A DNA stretch of 64,000 bases. Origin: SB11 sp943370295 (lineage in GTDB: Bacteria > Bacteroidota > Bacteroidia > UBA8524). Positions 25,250 through 34,954 of this stretch are shown here, in pieces (position 1 is the first letter of the stretch; each line of letters begins with the position of its first letter). The notes beneath the pieces were generated by a model that saw only the letters and a list, made by a program, of their open reading frames with translations, did not search any database and was not told the origin of the DNA. A program made the position numbers and the translations under genes. The stretch covers positions 1-64,000 of the forward strand of contig CALRQL020000017.1 in assembly GCA_943370295.1 (NCBI GenBank). The letters run 5' to 3'.

Positions 25250-25867
25250 TTATTCTTCTTGCAATCGTAACCAGCCCAGTAAATCATCGCGGTCTATCGT
25301 CCACTTGCCGTCTTTCTTCTCCACCGTATAGGTTTCGCGCGAGGGGGCTGTAGGACCCGGATTTTGCTGTATTAACTCTATCTCTTTGTCACTTACTTTT
25401 GAAACAATGGCAACGTGCCCGTACGGGTTAAAGTCATGCGAGTTAAACACCAGTAAATCGTTTTTTTTAGGTGCTGCCTTACTGCCATTTTTATATTGAA
25501 TGAGGTTGCGTTTTTTGTTTAACGTTCCGTCAGCAAGTGTAGTATCAAAAAAGTCCTTTGCGTGGCCGTATGAGTCGGGCATTTTATGGTTCAAATAATC
25601 GTAATAATACCGTTTCACAAACTCTACACATTGCCAGCGCAGCCCGTAGTTATATCCGTCAGTAGCCAAATGCCGTTTACCTGTATTGGCCACCGCCCCG
25701 TTGTAATATACCGGCACCCCGTTAAGGCTGTCAACCACATCCCCTACTTCGTGTTCGGTGAGCATTTTGCCCGCCAAGGTTTGCGCCGTGGGGCTTTTGC
25801 ATAGCAGCACTGCTCCAAAAGAAACCGTAAATAGTGCAATGAGTAATATACCCGTTAGTTTTTTCAT
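25250..25867 (-). CDS. Secreted CHAP-domain amidase/peptidase
   Basis: 205 aa. N-terminal signal segment MKKLTGILLIALFTVSFG, then a CHAP (NlpC/P60-like) domain with catalytic Cys80 in LRWQCVEFVKRYYYDY and His151 in NPYGHVAIVSKV, followed by acidic/polar residues. Likely cleaves peptidoglycan cross-bridges or gamma-glutamyl/spermidine amides in the periplasm; the WQCVEFVKRYYY form recalls glutathionylspermidine amidase-like CHAP domains. A Cys at 23 near the end of the signal could be a lipid anchor (LLCKS), not a perfect lipobox. Convergent with gapA and divergent from the glcD-like gene. Confidence 0.8.
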   Translation of the reverse strand: MKKLTGILLIALFTVSFGAVLLCKSPTAQTLAGKMLTEHEVGDVVDSLNGVPVYYNGAVANTGKRHLATDGYNYGLRWQCVEFVKRYYYDYLNHKMPDSYGHAKDFFDTTLADGTLNKKRNLIQYKNGSKAAPKKNDLLVFNSHDFNPYGHVAIVSKVSDKEIELIQQNPGPTAPSRETYTVEKKDGKWTIDRDDLLGWLRLQEE

Positions 25868-25993
25868 GCGTAAAATAAACGCTGGTGTAGCAGGTTTTTA
25901 TTGTTATGCCATCACAAAATGCCGCATTTTTGGATAGATACTATCGCGTAGCCGACCGATATTGTTAATTTTACGTTTTTTGCACTTTCATTT

Positions 25994-27409
25994 ATGATTA
26001 CCCCTGACATACTTACTGAATTACAGGCCGTTTTAGGTAACGCCAACGTTTTTACTGATGCCGAAACCCTGCACGAATACGGTAGCGATGAAACCGAAAA
26101 CTTAAGCTTCCCCCCTTCGGTGTTGGTGAAACCTGCTACTACGCATGAGGTGGCAGGCATAATGAAGGTAGCCTTTGAAAATGCTATTCCTGTTACTCCC
26201 ATCGGTGCAAGAACAGGACTTAGCGGCGGCGCATTAAGTGTGCACAAAGGTATTGGCTTATCGGTGGAGCGAATGAACAATATTGTTGAGATTGACGAGA
26301 AAAACCTGCAAATAACCGTGCAACCGGGGGTAATTACTGAAGTATTGCAAAAAGCGGTGATTGAAAAGGGAATGTATTATCCCCCTGACCCCAGCAGTAA
26401 AGGCTCGTGTTTTATAGGTGGTAATATTGCTGAAAACTCAGGCGGGCCGCACGCACTTAAATATGGCGTTACCAAAGATTATGTGCTGAACCTTGAGGTA
26501 GTATTACCCAATGGAGAGGTAATACAAACGGGTGCAAATACGCTAAAAAACTCAACGGGGTATAATCTTACTCAATTAATGGTGGGCAGTGAGGGCACGT
26601 TGGGGATTATTACTAAAGCCGTGCTAAAGCTTATCCCCTACCCTGATAAAAACATTTTAATGTTGGTGCCGTTTTTCTCCGCCACCAAAGCCTGCGAAGC
26701 GGTTTCGGCCATATTCCGCGCGGGTATAATGCCATCGGCTATTGAGTTTATGGAACGCGATGCGATTGATTGGGTGATGAAGTTTGTAGATGGCCTAACC
26801 GTACCTGTGAAGGATGACGTACAAGCCCATTTGCTGATAGAGGTAGACGGTAACGATATGGACGAGTTGTTTAAACAAGCGGAACGGATAAATGAAGTAC
26901 TGCTGAATTATGAATGCGACGAGATTTTGTTTGCCGATACTGCCGACCAAAAAGAGGCGCTTTGGAAGATGCGCCGCAGGGTTGCCGAAGCGGTAAAATC
27001 TCACTCGGTATATAAGGAAGAGGATACGGTAGTGCCCCGCTACGAGTTACCCCGTTTGTTGGAAGGTGTAAAAGCCATCGGTAAGAAATATAACTTCAAG
27101 AGTGTATGTTACGGCCATGCCGGAGACGGAAACCTGCACGTGAACATTATAAAAGGCGACATGAGCGACGAAGACTGGAACACAAAGTTACCCATCGGTA
27201 TTCGGGAGATTTTTGAACTTACCGTGAGCCTTAAAGGAACTCTTTCGGGCGAACACGGCATCGGGTGGGTGCAGAAGAATTATATGGACATTGCTTTCTC
27301 CTCAACTGAACTTATGCTAATGAGGGGCATCAAACAGCTTTTTGACCCTAAAAACATTTTAAACCCCGGTAAGATATTTCCGGATAGCCTTTCGACAGGC
27401 TCAAGGTGA
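25994..27409 (+). CDS. glcD: FAD-linked oxidase, GlcD / D-lactate dehydrogenase family
   Basis: 471 aa. FAD_binding_4 domain with PVTPIGARTGLSGGAL, YPPDPSSKGSCFIGGNIAEN and GTLGIITKAVLKL, then the FAD-oxidase C-terminal domain with YGHAGDGNLHVN and SGEHGIGWVQKNYM. Oxidises glycolate or D-2-hydroxy acids, passing electrons to quinone or a partner; glcE/glcF partners are not adjacent, so D-lactate is equally possible. The last codons (after KIFPD) fall in a palindromic intergenic repeat that supplies the tail SLSTGSR and the stop. Gene symbol is by family only. Confidence 0.88.
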   Translation: MITPDILTELQAVLGNANVFTDAETLHEYGSDETENLSFPPSVLVKPATTHEVAGIMKVAFENAIPVTPIGARTGLSGGALSVHKGIGLSVERMNNIVEIDEKNLQITVQPGVITEVLQKAVIEKGMYYPPDPSSKGSCFIGGNIAENSGGPHALKYGVTKDYVLNLEVVLPNGEVIQTGANTLKNSTGYNLTQLMVGSEGTLGIITKAVLKLIPYPDKNILMLVPFFSATKACEAVSAIFRAGIMPSAIEFMERDAIDWVMKFVDGLTVPVKDDVQAHLLIEVDGNDMDELFKQAERINEVLLNYECDEILFADTADQKEALWKMRRRVAEAVKSHSVYKEEDTVVPRYELPRLLEGVKAIGKKYNFKSVCYGHAGDGNLHVNIIKGDMSDEDWNTKLPIGIREIFELTVSLKGTLSGEHGIGWVQKNYMDIAFSSTELMLMRGIKQLFDPKNILNPGKIFPDSLSTGSR

Positions 27410-27431
27410 GCCTTTCGACAGGTTCAGGATA
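27386..27431. repeat. Pair of short palindromic repeats at the glcD 3' end
   Basis: AGCCTTTCGACAGG occurs at 27386-27399 and again at 27409-27422, a 23-base period. Each has a self-complementary core (AGCCT...AGGCT in the first copy; the second is imperfect). The glcD stop lies inside. Confidence 0.6.
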
Positions 27432-27550
27432 CCCTGCCGCACTTGCGGTAGTTTATCGTCATTACAAAAAACTGCTTTTGAGTTTTGAAGCAATCTGTTT
27501 GTATAGAAGGGGCGGATTGCTTCGTGAGACCTCGCAATGACGGAAAGGTC

Positions 27551-27635
27551 TGTCATGCTGAACGATAGGGAAGCATCTTATCCCGCTTTGTTAACAACGT
27601 TGTAATAAGTTTCCTCGCTGCGCTTCGGAATGACA
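27551..27635 (-). repeat. Interspersed ~85-bp repeat with inverted ends, copy 1
   Basis: Ends are TGTCATGCTGAA and TTCGGAATGACA, near inverted. Its reverse complement matches 48967-49049 and 49230-49313 along its length, including CTTATTACAAC and GCGGGATAAGATG. No coding content. The spacer 27436-27690 otherwise shows nothing. Confidence 0.65.
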
Positions 27636-27690
27636 GAGGGGAAAATGTTCTTAGTCAATTCTACCCTTCGGCAAGTTCTGGGCGTGTTAA

Positions 27691-30039
27691 TTATGGTTTG
27701 ATGATAAGCACCGACGGAGTATTGGATAACCAAACGCTTTGGGTTTCAACGGCCGTTCTCCAGCTGTCGCTGCTAATCAGCATCAAATCGTGGCTGCTAA
27801 TAACATCCTTCTCTATTTTGTTTTCGTTGTGAAGAATTAGATGGTTGGGTGTTGTTTGCGCAATAGCGTTTATTCTTTCTTTAAGCTCATTACTACTTGC
27901 CACAGCTCCTGCAACATCCAAAACAGTAATTTTTGATTGACTGTTTTGTATCAGCATTTGAGCATAAGTAAGCAAAAAGCCATCGGCAGCAGAAAAAACA
28001 GGCACAAAAACCTGTTCGGTTTTCTCTAAGTCTTTATCAATCAAAATACCCACCGGCACTTTTGATGTTTTGATAATTTGCCGGGTACGTTCATCAAACA
28101 CCGTATTATCAAACAGCTTTTCTCTACCGGTTAATGTATCATATAACCGTTCGGGGTTAATAATCTTGGTGGTGAAGCCTAAAATCCGTCCTAATAAAGT
28201 CCCTTCAAAAATAGAGCGGCCTATACCTACCAACAACAAATCAAAATTACCCAAATTAGCTGTTTTAGTAATCTCCCTGTCAATATCATCAGAGGGTTTA
28301 AACATGGTAACAACGGGTTGGCTTAGCCTTTCTGCCTCTTGTTTTACCGGTTCAAAACTCTCCTGCTCGTACTCATCCCTATTAAATTGGTTTAACTCGT
28401 TGCTGGGTGATAAATGCAGGGCAGTAACAACGGAGTTTCCCGCTGATTTTTTTATCAGGCTGTTGGCCAATCTAAGCAGCGATTTGCCACGTTGAGGGCT
28501 GCCGAAAGAAATTAATATTTTGTATTGATTATGTTGTTGCCCTTTTTCTTCGGAGGCGTTAACCTTTTCAGGCAATATCCAATTGATAAGGTTTAGCGCG
28601 GGCGAGGTCATAAACGTGGTAACCAATGCCATAATCACCATCATGGCAAAAATTTCGGGCGTTAGTATTCCCAAATCGTACCCAATGTTCAGCACCACCA
28701 GCTCCATCAGCCCCCTTGTATTCATTAGCGCACCAATGATAAGGCTCTCGCGCCAGTTTTGGCCTACAAACCTTGCCGCAAGGGCACTGCCCAAAAACTT
28801 ACCTGCAACAGCTACTAAAATTATAATGCCGCACAATTGCCACAGGTGCCCCTCGTTAAGTAATCCTATTTGGGTGCGTAGCCCGGTAAACACAAAAAAC
28901 AAGGGAAGCAATAGCACCAATGATACATCTTCAACTTTTTCGATAAATATCTTGCGGAAACTGGCTTGAGCAGGCATAATAACGCCGGCCATAAACGCCC
29001 CAAACAATGCGTGTATACCAATTACCTCGGTAGCGTATGCTGAAATTAGCAACGTAACAAAAAATACCGCCACTATCGATTTGCTCATCCCCTCTTTACC
29101 GGTGCGTATCTCACCAACCCTCTTTAAGAAGGGTCGCACCAAGTTCAGCATAACCACCACATAGCCTACCGCCAGTAATATGGTGTATATAGCACTAAGA
29201 AAAGACCCTGCTTTAACAATGGCAATTACTGCGGCCAATAAACACCACGCGGTAATATCATCGGCTGCCGCGCAAGTGATAACTACGGTTCCTAATTTGG
29301 TTTTTGATAATCCGCGTTCCTGCACAATACGGGCAAGCACAGGAAAGGCCGTAATACTCATGGCTATGCCTATAAACAAAGCAAACGGTAAAAACCTTAC
29401 CCCCTCGGGAGCAAAGCCCTGGTAAATAAAATATGCTAAGCCCATGCCCAGTGTAAAGGGGATAATAATACTGGCGTGGCTTACTACTACGGCCTCGTGA
29501 GCTTTGTTTTTAAGCACTTTTAAATCCAGCTCCATCCCTACTACAAACATGAAAAGAATAAGCCCTATTTGGCTAAGGAATTGTAGGTTGCCCAACGATT
29601 TAACAGGAAACAAAAACTGTGAAAATTCAGGCAAGTACATCCCGATAAATGAGGGTCCTAAGAAAATACCCGCGGCTATTTCACCCACTACCGACGGTTG
29701 GCCAATTTTCTTACAAATAAACCCAAATATTCTTGCCGCCAGTATAATGGTTATTATTTGCAACAGCAGTATGGCCAAGGGGTGAGAAATGTTGTGCAAA
29801 TAGGTATCAACAAACTGATTCCATGACGAAGAAATATCAATCTTTTGAGTATCTAAAACCTGTCCTGCTTCAAGCTGTTTCCCAAAAATAAGGGTCACAT
29901 ATATCAAGCCGGAAAACAAGCCTATAATGCCTATATAAAAAAACAGGTTTCGTAGGTTTTTCTTCATCGTTTCAGCATTGGGCAAAATTCGCGCCATAAA
30001 GTTATCAGCTATTTTGCTTTGTTTGATTATTTGAGCCAA
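27691..30039 (-). CDS. CPA2-family cation:proton antiporter with C-terminal universal-stress domain
   Basis: 782 aa with a TTG first codon; an ATG at 29997 (MARILPNAETMKKN) is the more likely start. One membrane helix near residue 35-50, then about twelve membrane segments between residues ~85 and ~495 with CPA2 landmarks: IGQPSVVGEIAAGIFLGPS, FPVLARIVQERGL and ITCAAADDITAWCLL (paired Asp of the ion-binding site), and MNTRGLMELVVLNIGYDL. Residues ~505-782 are soluble Usp-like repeats (ILISFGSPQRGKSLLRLA; FDLLLVGIGRS) facing the cytoplasm, likely regulatory. Role: Na+ or K+/H+ exchange in the inner membrane. Divergent from the next gene. Confidence 0.87.
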   Translation of the reverse strand: MAQIIKQSKIADNFMARILPNAETMKKNLRNLFFYIGIIGLFSGLIYVTLIFGKQLEAGQVLDTQKIDISSSWNQFVDTYLHNISHPLAILLLQIITIILAARIFGFICKKIGQPSVVGEIAAGIFLGPSFIGMYLPEFSQFLFPVKSLGNLQFLSQIGLILFMFVVGMELDLKVLKNKAHEAVVVSHASIIIPFTLGMGLAYFIYQGFAPEGVRFLPFALFIGIAMSITAFPVLARIVQERGLSKTKLGTVVITCAAADDITAWCLLAAVIAIVKAGSFLSAIYTILLAVGYVVVMLNLVRPFLKRVGEIRTGKEGMSKSIVAVFFVTLLISAYATEVIGIHALFGAFMAGVIMPAQASFRKIFIEKVEDVSLVLLLPLFFVFTGLRTQIGLLNEGHLWQLCGIIILVAVAGKFLGSALAARFVGQNWRESLIIGALMNTRGLMELVVLNIGYDLGILTPEIFAMMVIMALVTTFMTSPALNLINWILPEKVNASEEKGQQHNQYKILISFGSPQRGKSLLRLANSLIKKSAGNSVVTALHLSPSNELNQFNRDEYEQESFEPVKQEAERLSQPVVTMFKPSDDIDREITKTANLGNFDLLLVGIGRSIFEGTLLGRILGFTTKIINPERLYDTLTGREKLFDNTVFDERTRQIIKTSKVPVGILIDKDLEKTEQVFVPVFSAADGFLLTYAQMLIQNSQSKITVLDVAGAVASSNELKERINAIAQTTPNHLILHNENKIEKDVISSHDLMLISSDSWRTAVETQSVWLSNTPSVLIIKP

Positions 30040-30113
30040 AAAAATGCTTTACCTGCTTATTTGGTTTGTTGCCGATGAAAATACTTTACCTGTGCGTGCA
30101 TTGCCAAAAAAAG

Positions 30114-30121
30114 TAATTTTG
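30114..30121 (+). promoter_or_regulatory. -7 box TAATTTTG four bases before a start codon
   Basis: Matches TAnnTTTG. The ATG at 30126 follows so closely that the transcript would be leaderless or nearly so. No good -33 partner is seen. Confidence 0.4.
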
Positions 30122-30125
30122 TGCT

Positions 30126-30638
30126 ATGGAGTTTTCTGAAAAACAAAGTATGGTAAAATGGTGGTGGATGTTACTACCCGTTTTCATTCCTGTAGTTGTT
30201 GTTTTAGGTGCTTGGGGCAGTGAAACCAACCCTGCTGAAAAAGCGGAGCTAATGCAGGCTTTGCCGGTAGTTATTGCTCTTGAAGGGCTTGTAGCGGTTT
30301 TACTTTTTGCGTTACGGCTTACTTATAGTATTGATAGCACGGGCATAACCGTGGCATATTTTCCTTTTATCCGTCAACGCACTTATCAATGGGCGGATGT
30401 GGAGGCGGCCTATGTGCGCAAGTACAATCCCTTGGGCGAATATGGCGGCTGGGGCTTAAAAGGCGGCCTTAAAAGTGGCAAAGCCTATAATGTTTGGGGG
30501 AATAAGGGACTTCAGTTAACGTTTAAAAACGGCAAGAAACTTTTGATTGGCACCCAAAAAGCCGCTGAACTATCCGCGTACTTAACTACCCTTAAAACCG
30601 ATACTCCCTCTTTGCCCATTCAGCCATCACAGCTATAA
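30126..30638 (+). CDS. Small membrane protein with PH-like domain
   Basis: 170 aa. Two membrane segments (about residues 12-30 and 45-65) are followed by a soluble domain of ~100 residues with alternating beta pattern (YSIDSTGITVAYFPFIRQRT, LQLTFKNGKKLLIGTQ), as in bacterial PH-like or YdbT-type domains. The end of each strand pair fits a membrane-attached sensor of unknown ligand. Six bases separate it from the LD-carboxypeptidase gene, so they are likely cotranscribed. Conserved-hypothetical in the Bacteroidota as far as I can judge; no function offered. Confidence 0.7.
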   Translation: MEFSEKQSMVKWWWMLLPVFIPVVVVLGAWGSETNPAEKAELMQALPVVIALEGLVAVLLFALRLTYSIDSTGITVAYFPFIRQRTYQWADVEAAYVRKYNPLGEYGGWGLKGGLKSGKAYNVWGNKGLQLTFKNGKKLLIGTQKAAELSAYLTTLKTDTPSLPIQPSQL

Positions 30639-30644
30639 TCACTC

Positions 30645-31538
30645 ATGATAAAACCTCCGTATTTAAACCCCGGCGATAAGGTTGGCATTGCCGCGACTGC
30701 GCGCAAAATAAGTTTATCAGAAATTCAGTGTGCGATTAACACATTTACCGAGTGGGGTTTTGAGGTGGTGCTGCCCGAAGGCTTGTTCCTTCAAGACCAC
30801 CAACTTGCCGGTACCGATGCAGAACGTGCAACTGCTTTGCAAAGCCTGTTGGATAACCCTGAAATAAAAGCAGTTTTTTGTGCAAGGGGCGGCTACGGTA
30901 CCATCCGTATAGTGGATTTATTGAATTGGGAACTGTTTGCAAAACACCCCAAGTGGATTGTTGGTTACAGCGATATTACCGTTTTGCACGGGCACATTAA
31001 CCAAACATTGGGAATTGCCTCGTTGCACGCAACTATGGCGTTTAACATTACTGCCGAAGAGGAACGGCAGGCCACCATTGCCTCGCTAAAGGAGGCACTA
31101 ACGGGTAATCCGGTGGTTCATACATTGAATTCACACCCAATGAATAAAGAAGGCAACGCAAGCGGTGTGGTAGTGGGCGGCAATTTATCGGTATTGTACA
31201 GCATGATGGGGTCTGTGTCGTTTCCTGATACTGACGGAAAAATTCTATTTCTAGAAGACCTTGACGAGTACCTGTACCACATTGACCGTATGATGATGGG
31301 ATTGAAGCGCGCCGGAAAATTAACCCATCTTGCTGCACTGGTTGTGGGCGGAATGACTGATATGCGCGATAACGCCGTGCCGTTTGGTAAAACCGCCGAG
31401 CAGATTATTTACGACGCTGTAAAAGAATACAATTACCCGCTTTACTTTGGATTGCAAGCCGGACACATTGCCAACAACCTTGCCCTGCCTATGGGAGTAC
31501 CAGCCACCATTACAGGTAATACGCTTACGTTTGGCTAA
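30645..31538 (+). CDS. ldcA: Muramoyltetrapeptide (LD-) carboxypeptidase, S66 family
   Basis: 297 aa cytoplasmic serine peptidase. Substrate loop FCARGGYGTIRIVDLL (78-93), nucleophile Ser109 in VGYSDIT, Glu204 in LFLEDLDEYLYHIDRM and His274 in LQAGHIANNLALP complete the S66 triad. It removes the terminal D-Ala from murein tetrapeptides during recycling. This fits with other murein genes in the window (MurF-Alr, GH3 glucosaminidase, CHAP). No signal peptide. Intact. Confidence 0.92.
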   Translation: MIKPPYLNPGDKVGIAATARKISLSEIQCAINTFTEWGFEVVLPEGLFLQDHQLAGTDAERATALQSLLDNPEIKAVFCARGGYGTIRIVDLLNWELFAKHPKWIVGYSDITVLHGHINQTLGIASLHATMAFNITAEEERQATIASLKEALTGNPVVHTLNSHPMNKEGNASGVVVGGNLSVLYSMMGSVSFPDTDGKILFLEDLDEYLYHIDRMMMGLKRAGKLTHLAALVVGGMTDMRDNAVPFGKTAEQIIYDAVKEYNYPLYFGLQAGHIANNLALPMGVPATITGNTLTFG

Positions 31539-31634
31539 AAAATGTGCGAAAGAAAGCACCCAAAACGTAAAAACAGACGTTATACACTGATATAGTAAAT
31601 GCTGCCCGATAATTGATAAATTCGCAACCGAATT

Positions 31635-32363
31635 ATGCTGACAGTTTTTGTTAAAGAAATCCGCAGTTTCCTTAGCTCGCTCATTGCCTACATTACCATA
31701 GGCGTGTTTTTGCTGGCCATAGGACTGTTTATGTGGGTGTTTAAAGACACCAACGTACTGGATGGCGGCTATGCCAATATTGATACCCTGTTTTTTATGG
31801 GGCCTTGGGTATTTATCTTTCTTATCTCTGCCATCACCATGCGCAGCTTTTCAGAAGAAAAGAAGGTAGGAACTATTGAAACCCTAACCACCTCGCCCGT
31901 TAGCGATATGTCGGTAATTATGGGCAAATACCTTGCGGGTGTCGTACTGGTATTGTTTTCATTACTGCCTACCCTTTTGTATTACTATACCATCCACCAA
32001 CTGGGCTACCCCAAAGGTAATATTGATACCGGTGCCATGTGGGGCTCTTACCTTGGTTTGCTGATGCTGGGCAGTGCCTTCGTGTCTATCGGGGTTTTTG
32101 CTTCGGCCATTACCGATAACCAGATAGTTTCGTTCGTTATCTCTATTTTCCTGTGCTTCTTTTTTTACATCGCTTTTGAATACATCGGCCAGTTGGATGC
32201 CCTGCGCAACGTAAGTCATATTATCCAATGGGTAGGCATTTCCAGTCATTACGAGAGTATCAGCCGCGGAGTGTTAGACACCCGTGATGCTGCGTATTTT
32301 ATCAGTTTAATCACCTTGTTTTTATTACTCACCAAAGCCGTTTTTGGCAGCCGCAAGTGGTAG
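31635..32363 (+). CDS. gldF: Gliding-motility ABC transporter permease GldF
   Basis: 242 aa ABC-2 type permease with six membrane segments. It begins MLTVFVKEIRSFLSSLIAYI and contains the diagnostic MRSFSEEKKVGTIETLTTSP. GldF with GldG and the separately encoded ATPase GldA forms a transporter required for or linked to gliding and type IX secretion-dependent functions in some Bacteroidota. 25 bases before gldG. gldA is not in the window. Confidence 0.93.
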   Translation: MLTVFVKEIRSFLSSLIAYITIGVFLLAIGLFMWVFKDTNVLDGGYANIDTLFFMGPWVFIFLISAITMRSFSEEKKVGTIETLTTSPVSDMSVIMGKYLAGVVLVLFSLLPTLLYYYTIHQLGYPKGNIDTGAMWGSYLGLLMLGSAFVSIGVFASAITDNQIVSFVISIFLCFFFYIAFEYIGQLDALRNVSHIIQWVGISSHYESISRGVLDTRDAAYFISLITLFLLLTKAVFGSRKW

Positions 32364-32388
32364 GTTTTTATACTAAAACGACTTTTAC

Positions 32389-34176
32389 TTGATGAAAGAA
32401 CAAAACATAGCCGACGCCACCAAAAAGCGTAAACGCAGCCTAAAATACCAAGCTATGCTTGAGCTGGGTATTGCCCTTGCCTTGCTGGTGGTGCTTAATA
32501 TTATTGCCTCGCGCGTTTATACCCGTATAGATTTTACCAAAGAAAAACGCTACACCCTGAGCAAAGCCAGTAAAGAACTGGCAAATCAACTGGAAGACGT
32601 GCTGTACGTAAAAGTGCACCTTGACGGAGAGTTGAATCCCGACTTTAAACGCCTTCGCACAGCTACCAAAGAGATGTTGGATGAGTTTAGAGTAGCTTCG
32701 GGCGGTAAGATTGAATACGAGTTTGCCGACCCATTGGCCGGAAAAACAGGCAAAGAAAAGGCCGAAATTATTGCCCAACTGCAAGAAAGCGGCCTGCAAC
32801 CCACCGAAATATTTGACAACACAGGCGACCAAAACACCCGCCGTGTAATTGTGCCCGGTGCTACTTTTTACTATAAAACCACCCAATACTATACCCTTAA
32901 CCTGCTTAAGCAGCAATTTGGCCAACAGGCGCAAGTGGTGCTTAATAAATCTATCGAGGCACTTGAGTATGAAATAGCCTCTACCATGCGTAAAGTGGTG
33001 GCAGGCAAGCGCAAACGCATTGCCTTTTTAGAAGGGCACGGCGAGTTGAGTGCCAACGAAGTAGGCGACCTTGCTACTGAATTGAGCAACCAATACGCGT
33101 TGGAACGCTTTAATATGCTGATGGATTCATCAAACACCGCATTTATACAGCAGTTTGCGGGCGGTTTGGATAAGGTTTCTAATGAGGAAGAGGCGGTTAG
33201 CTGGTTGTTAGACACCCTGCAACGCAGGCTAAACAGCTATGATATGCTGGTGATTGCCAAGCCTACGCTGGCTTTTAGTAATCAGGAGAAATACCACATT
33301 GACCAATACTTGATGAACGGCGGCAAGATTATTTGGCTGATTGACCCGCTAATTGCCAGTTTGGACAGTATTGACAAGTATAAAAACATAATGACTGCGG
33401 ACTACTCGCTAAACCTAAACGATATGCTGTTTAGCTACGGTGCCCGCGTGAACCCCGATTTGATACAGGATGCCGAGTGCAACCAACTGATGTTGAGCGG
33501 CAAACTATACCCGTGGGTGTATAACCCTATTGTGGTGGCCAAAAGCAAGCACCCCATCGTAAACAACTTAAACCCCATGCTGATGCAGTTTGCCAGCAGC
33601 GTAGATACAGTGGGTAAAAACGGTTTGGCCAAAAAGGTATTGCTTACCTCGTCGCTGTATTCAAGGCCGGTAAACAACCCTGTGGAGCTTAGCTTTGATG
33701 TAGTGGCACGTCCGCCCGCCCCGCAGTTGCTCAACAAACCCGAGCGTCCGTTGGCGGTATTATTAGAGGGGAGTTTCTCTTCGTTCCTCAAAGGGCAACG
33801 TCGCGCTACTGCCGACCCTAACATGAAGTACAAAGAGCAAAGCCCTGCCACTTCAATGGTAGTAATTGGTGACGGTGATTTTATCCGCAATACCATATCG
33901 GGCAAAGGCGAGATTTTCCCGCTGGGTTTCGATCGTAACACCAAGCGTATGTTTGACAACAAAAAGTTTTTTGTGAACTGCGTGGATTATATGCTGGATG
34001 CCAGCGGTTTGATTGAAGTGCGTACTAAAGAGTTTGAAATACGCCCGCTAAACAAAACCAAAGTGAAAAAAGAGGCTAATACATGGAAAACCGTGAACAT
34101 GGTGATCCCTGTGGTGGCGGTAATTATCTTTGGTTTGATTAACGGCATCATCCGCCGCCGCAAGTATGTGAGGTAG
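32389..34176 (+). CDS. gldG: Gliding-motility auxiliary protein GldG
   Basis: 595 aa. A membrane segment near residues 24-45 (ALALLVVLNIIASRVYTRID follows the charged start), a large periplasmic ABC-type uncharacterised domain (KRKRIAFLEGHGEL; GGKIIWLIDPLIASLDS; VVIGDGDFIRNTISGKGE) and a C-terminal membrane anchor (VNMVIPVVAVIIFGLINGII). This is the GldG layout and it directly follows gldF. Partner of GldF in the Gld ABC transporter. Intact and of normal length. Confidence 0.92.
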   Translation: MMKEQNIADATKKRKRSLKYQAMLELGIALALLVVLNIIASRVYTRIDFTKEKRYTLSKASKELANQLEDVLYVKVHLDGELNPDFKRLRTATKEMLDEFRVASGGKIEYEFADPLAGKTGKEKAEIIAQLQESGLQPTEIFDNTGDQNTRRVIVPGATFYYKTTQYYTLNLLKQQFGQQAQVVLNKSIEALEYEIASTMRKVVAGKRKRIAFLEGHGELSANEVGDLATELSNQYALERFNMLMDSSNTAFIQQFAGGLDKVSNEEEAVSWLLDTLQRRLNSYDMLVIAKPTLAFSNQEKYHIDQYLMNGGKIIWLIDPLIASLDSIDKYKNIMTADYSLNLNDMLFSYGARVNPDLIQDAECNQLMLSGKLYPWVYNPIVVAKSKHPIVNNLNPMLMQFASSVDTVGKNGLAKKVLLTSSLYSRPVNNPVELSFDVVARPPAPQLLNKPERPLAVLLEGSFSSFLKGQRRATADPNMKYKEQSPATSMVVIGDGDFIRNTISGKGEIFPLGFDRNTKRMFDNKKFFVNCVDYMLDASGLIEVRTKEFEIRPLNKTKVKKEANTWKTVNMVIPVVAVIIFGLINGIIRRRKYVR

Positions 34177-34221
34177 CGGGGTATTGCCGGTTTATCCTCT
34201 GCCCTGCATCCCGAACGTGTT

Positions 34222-34333
34222 TTCTCCACCCCCTGCCCCCGCCTGCGGGGGACATTGAACGCCGCACGAGTGTTTGATATTTGATGAAATGGTGGAATAA
34301 AGTTGCCCCCAATGTCCTCCTTTGGAGGAGGAT
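34222..34333 (+). repeat. Left arm of ~112-bp inverted repeat around a lipoprotein cassette
   Basis: Reverse complement of 37053-37165. Bases 34226-34261 are identical to the complement of 37124-37159 (36 of 36), the remainder is similar (for example GATGAAAT followed by TTGGAATA/GGTGGAATA, and AATGTCCTCCTTT). The core contains the GC-rich palindrome CCCCCGCCTGCGGGGG. Confidence 0.75.
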
Positions 34334-34534
34334 TTAGTAGGAGGAACAACGTGTTCATGGTTTTAACCCTCTACACTCTTTCGGCAGACTCAGAAAGTCT
34401 TTTCAGCAATAATCGTTTTCATAAGGGTGGGACACGCGGGACAGTCAATTTTCAACCATATACTATTGATTTTCTGTTGTTTATCTGTGAAAAAATTGTC
34501 CCATTGGGGTGGGACAAAACGGGACAATCACTCA

Positions 34535-34597
34535 GTTACGGTGTTATGCGGTTACGCAGTTATTGTGTTATTTTTGTTACGCACCGCACAAGGGTTT
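34535..34597 (+). repeat. Dispersed ~63-bp repeat, copy 1
   Basis: Matches the complement of 49472-49535, from GTTACGGTGTTATGC to ACGCACCGCACAAGGG, and weaker similarity continues ~70 bases further (TCAAAGAAC, TAATTGGAG). Non-coding. Together with the inverted-repeat arm and two hairpins this fills the 34177-34954 gap, in which I see no gene. Confidence 0.6.
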
Positions 34598-34800
34598 GCG
34601 GGGTTTGCCATTACAACAATTTTCAGGCTTTCAAAGAACCGGTTATCCTGTAATTGGAGTTTAATGTAATTGTGAGAACCCTAAACTTGCCAAAGGAACT
34701 CCTGAGCATGCCGAAGGAAGCCTGCCGAAGGAGTGCGCGGTAGTCATTCCCATTTAAAATGGGAATCCGTGCAGGGGTGATGAGTTTGCGTCCTTAGTAA

Positions 34801-34844
34801 ACCTAAAAATGGTTTAGGTAAGCTCTTTAGCGGGCTTTATGCCC
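34801..34844. other. Two adjacent stem-loops before the first lipoprotein gene
   Basis: ACCTAAA/TTTAGGT (34801-34807, 34813-34819) and GGGC/GCCC (34832-34835, 34841-34844). They lie ~110 bases upstream of the gene at 34955 and could be a leader structure or a terminator remnant. Unassigned. Confidence 0.25.
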
Positions 34845-34954
34845 ATAGAGACTGGCGCGGCCTCATAGACTAACGAGAGCGGGGGATAAGCTTAATTTTA
34901 TTAATAACTTATTACACCGCAAACAACAAGAATGAAGTAAAATATATTTGGTCA

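Noticed and set aside
34303..34669. Two overlapping plus-strand frames of 80-116 codons after gldG
   Set aside because: They run through dispersed and inverted repeats and share no coding features.
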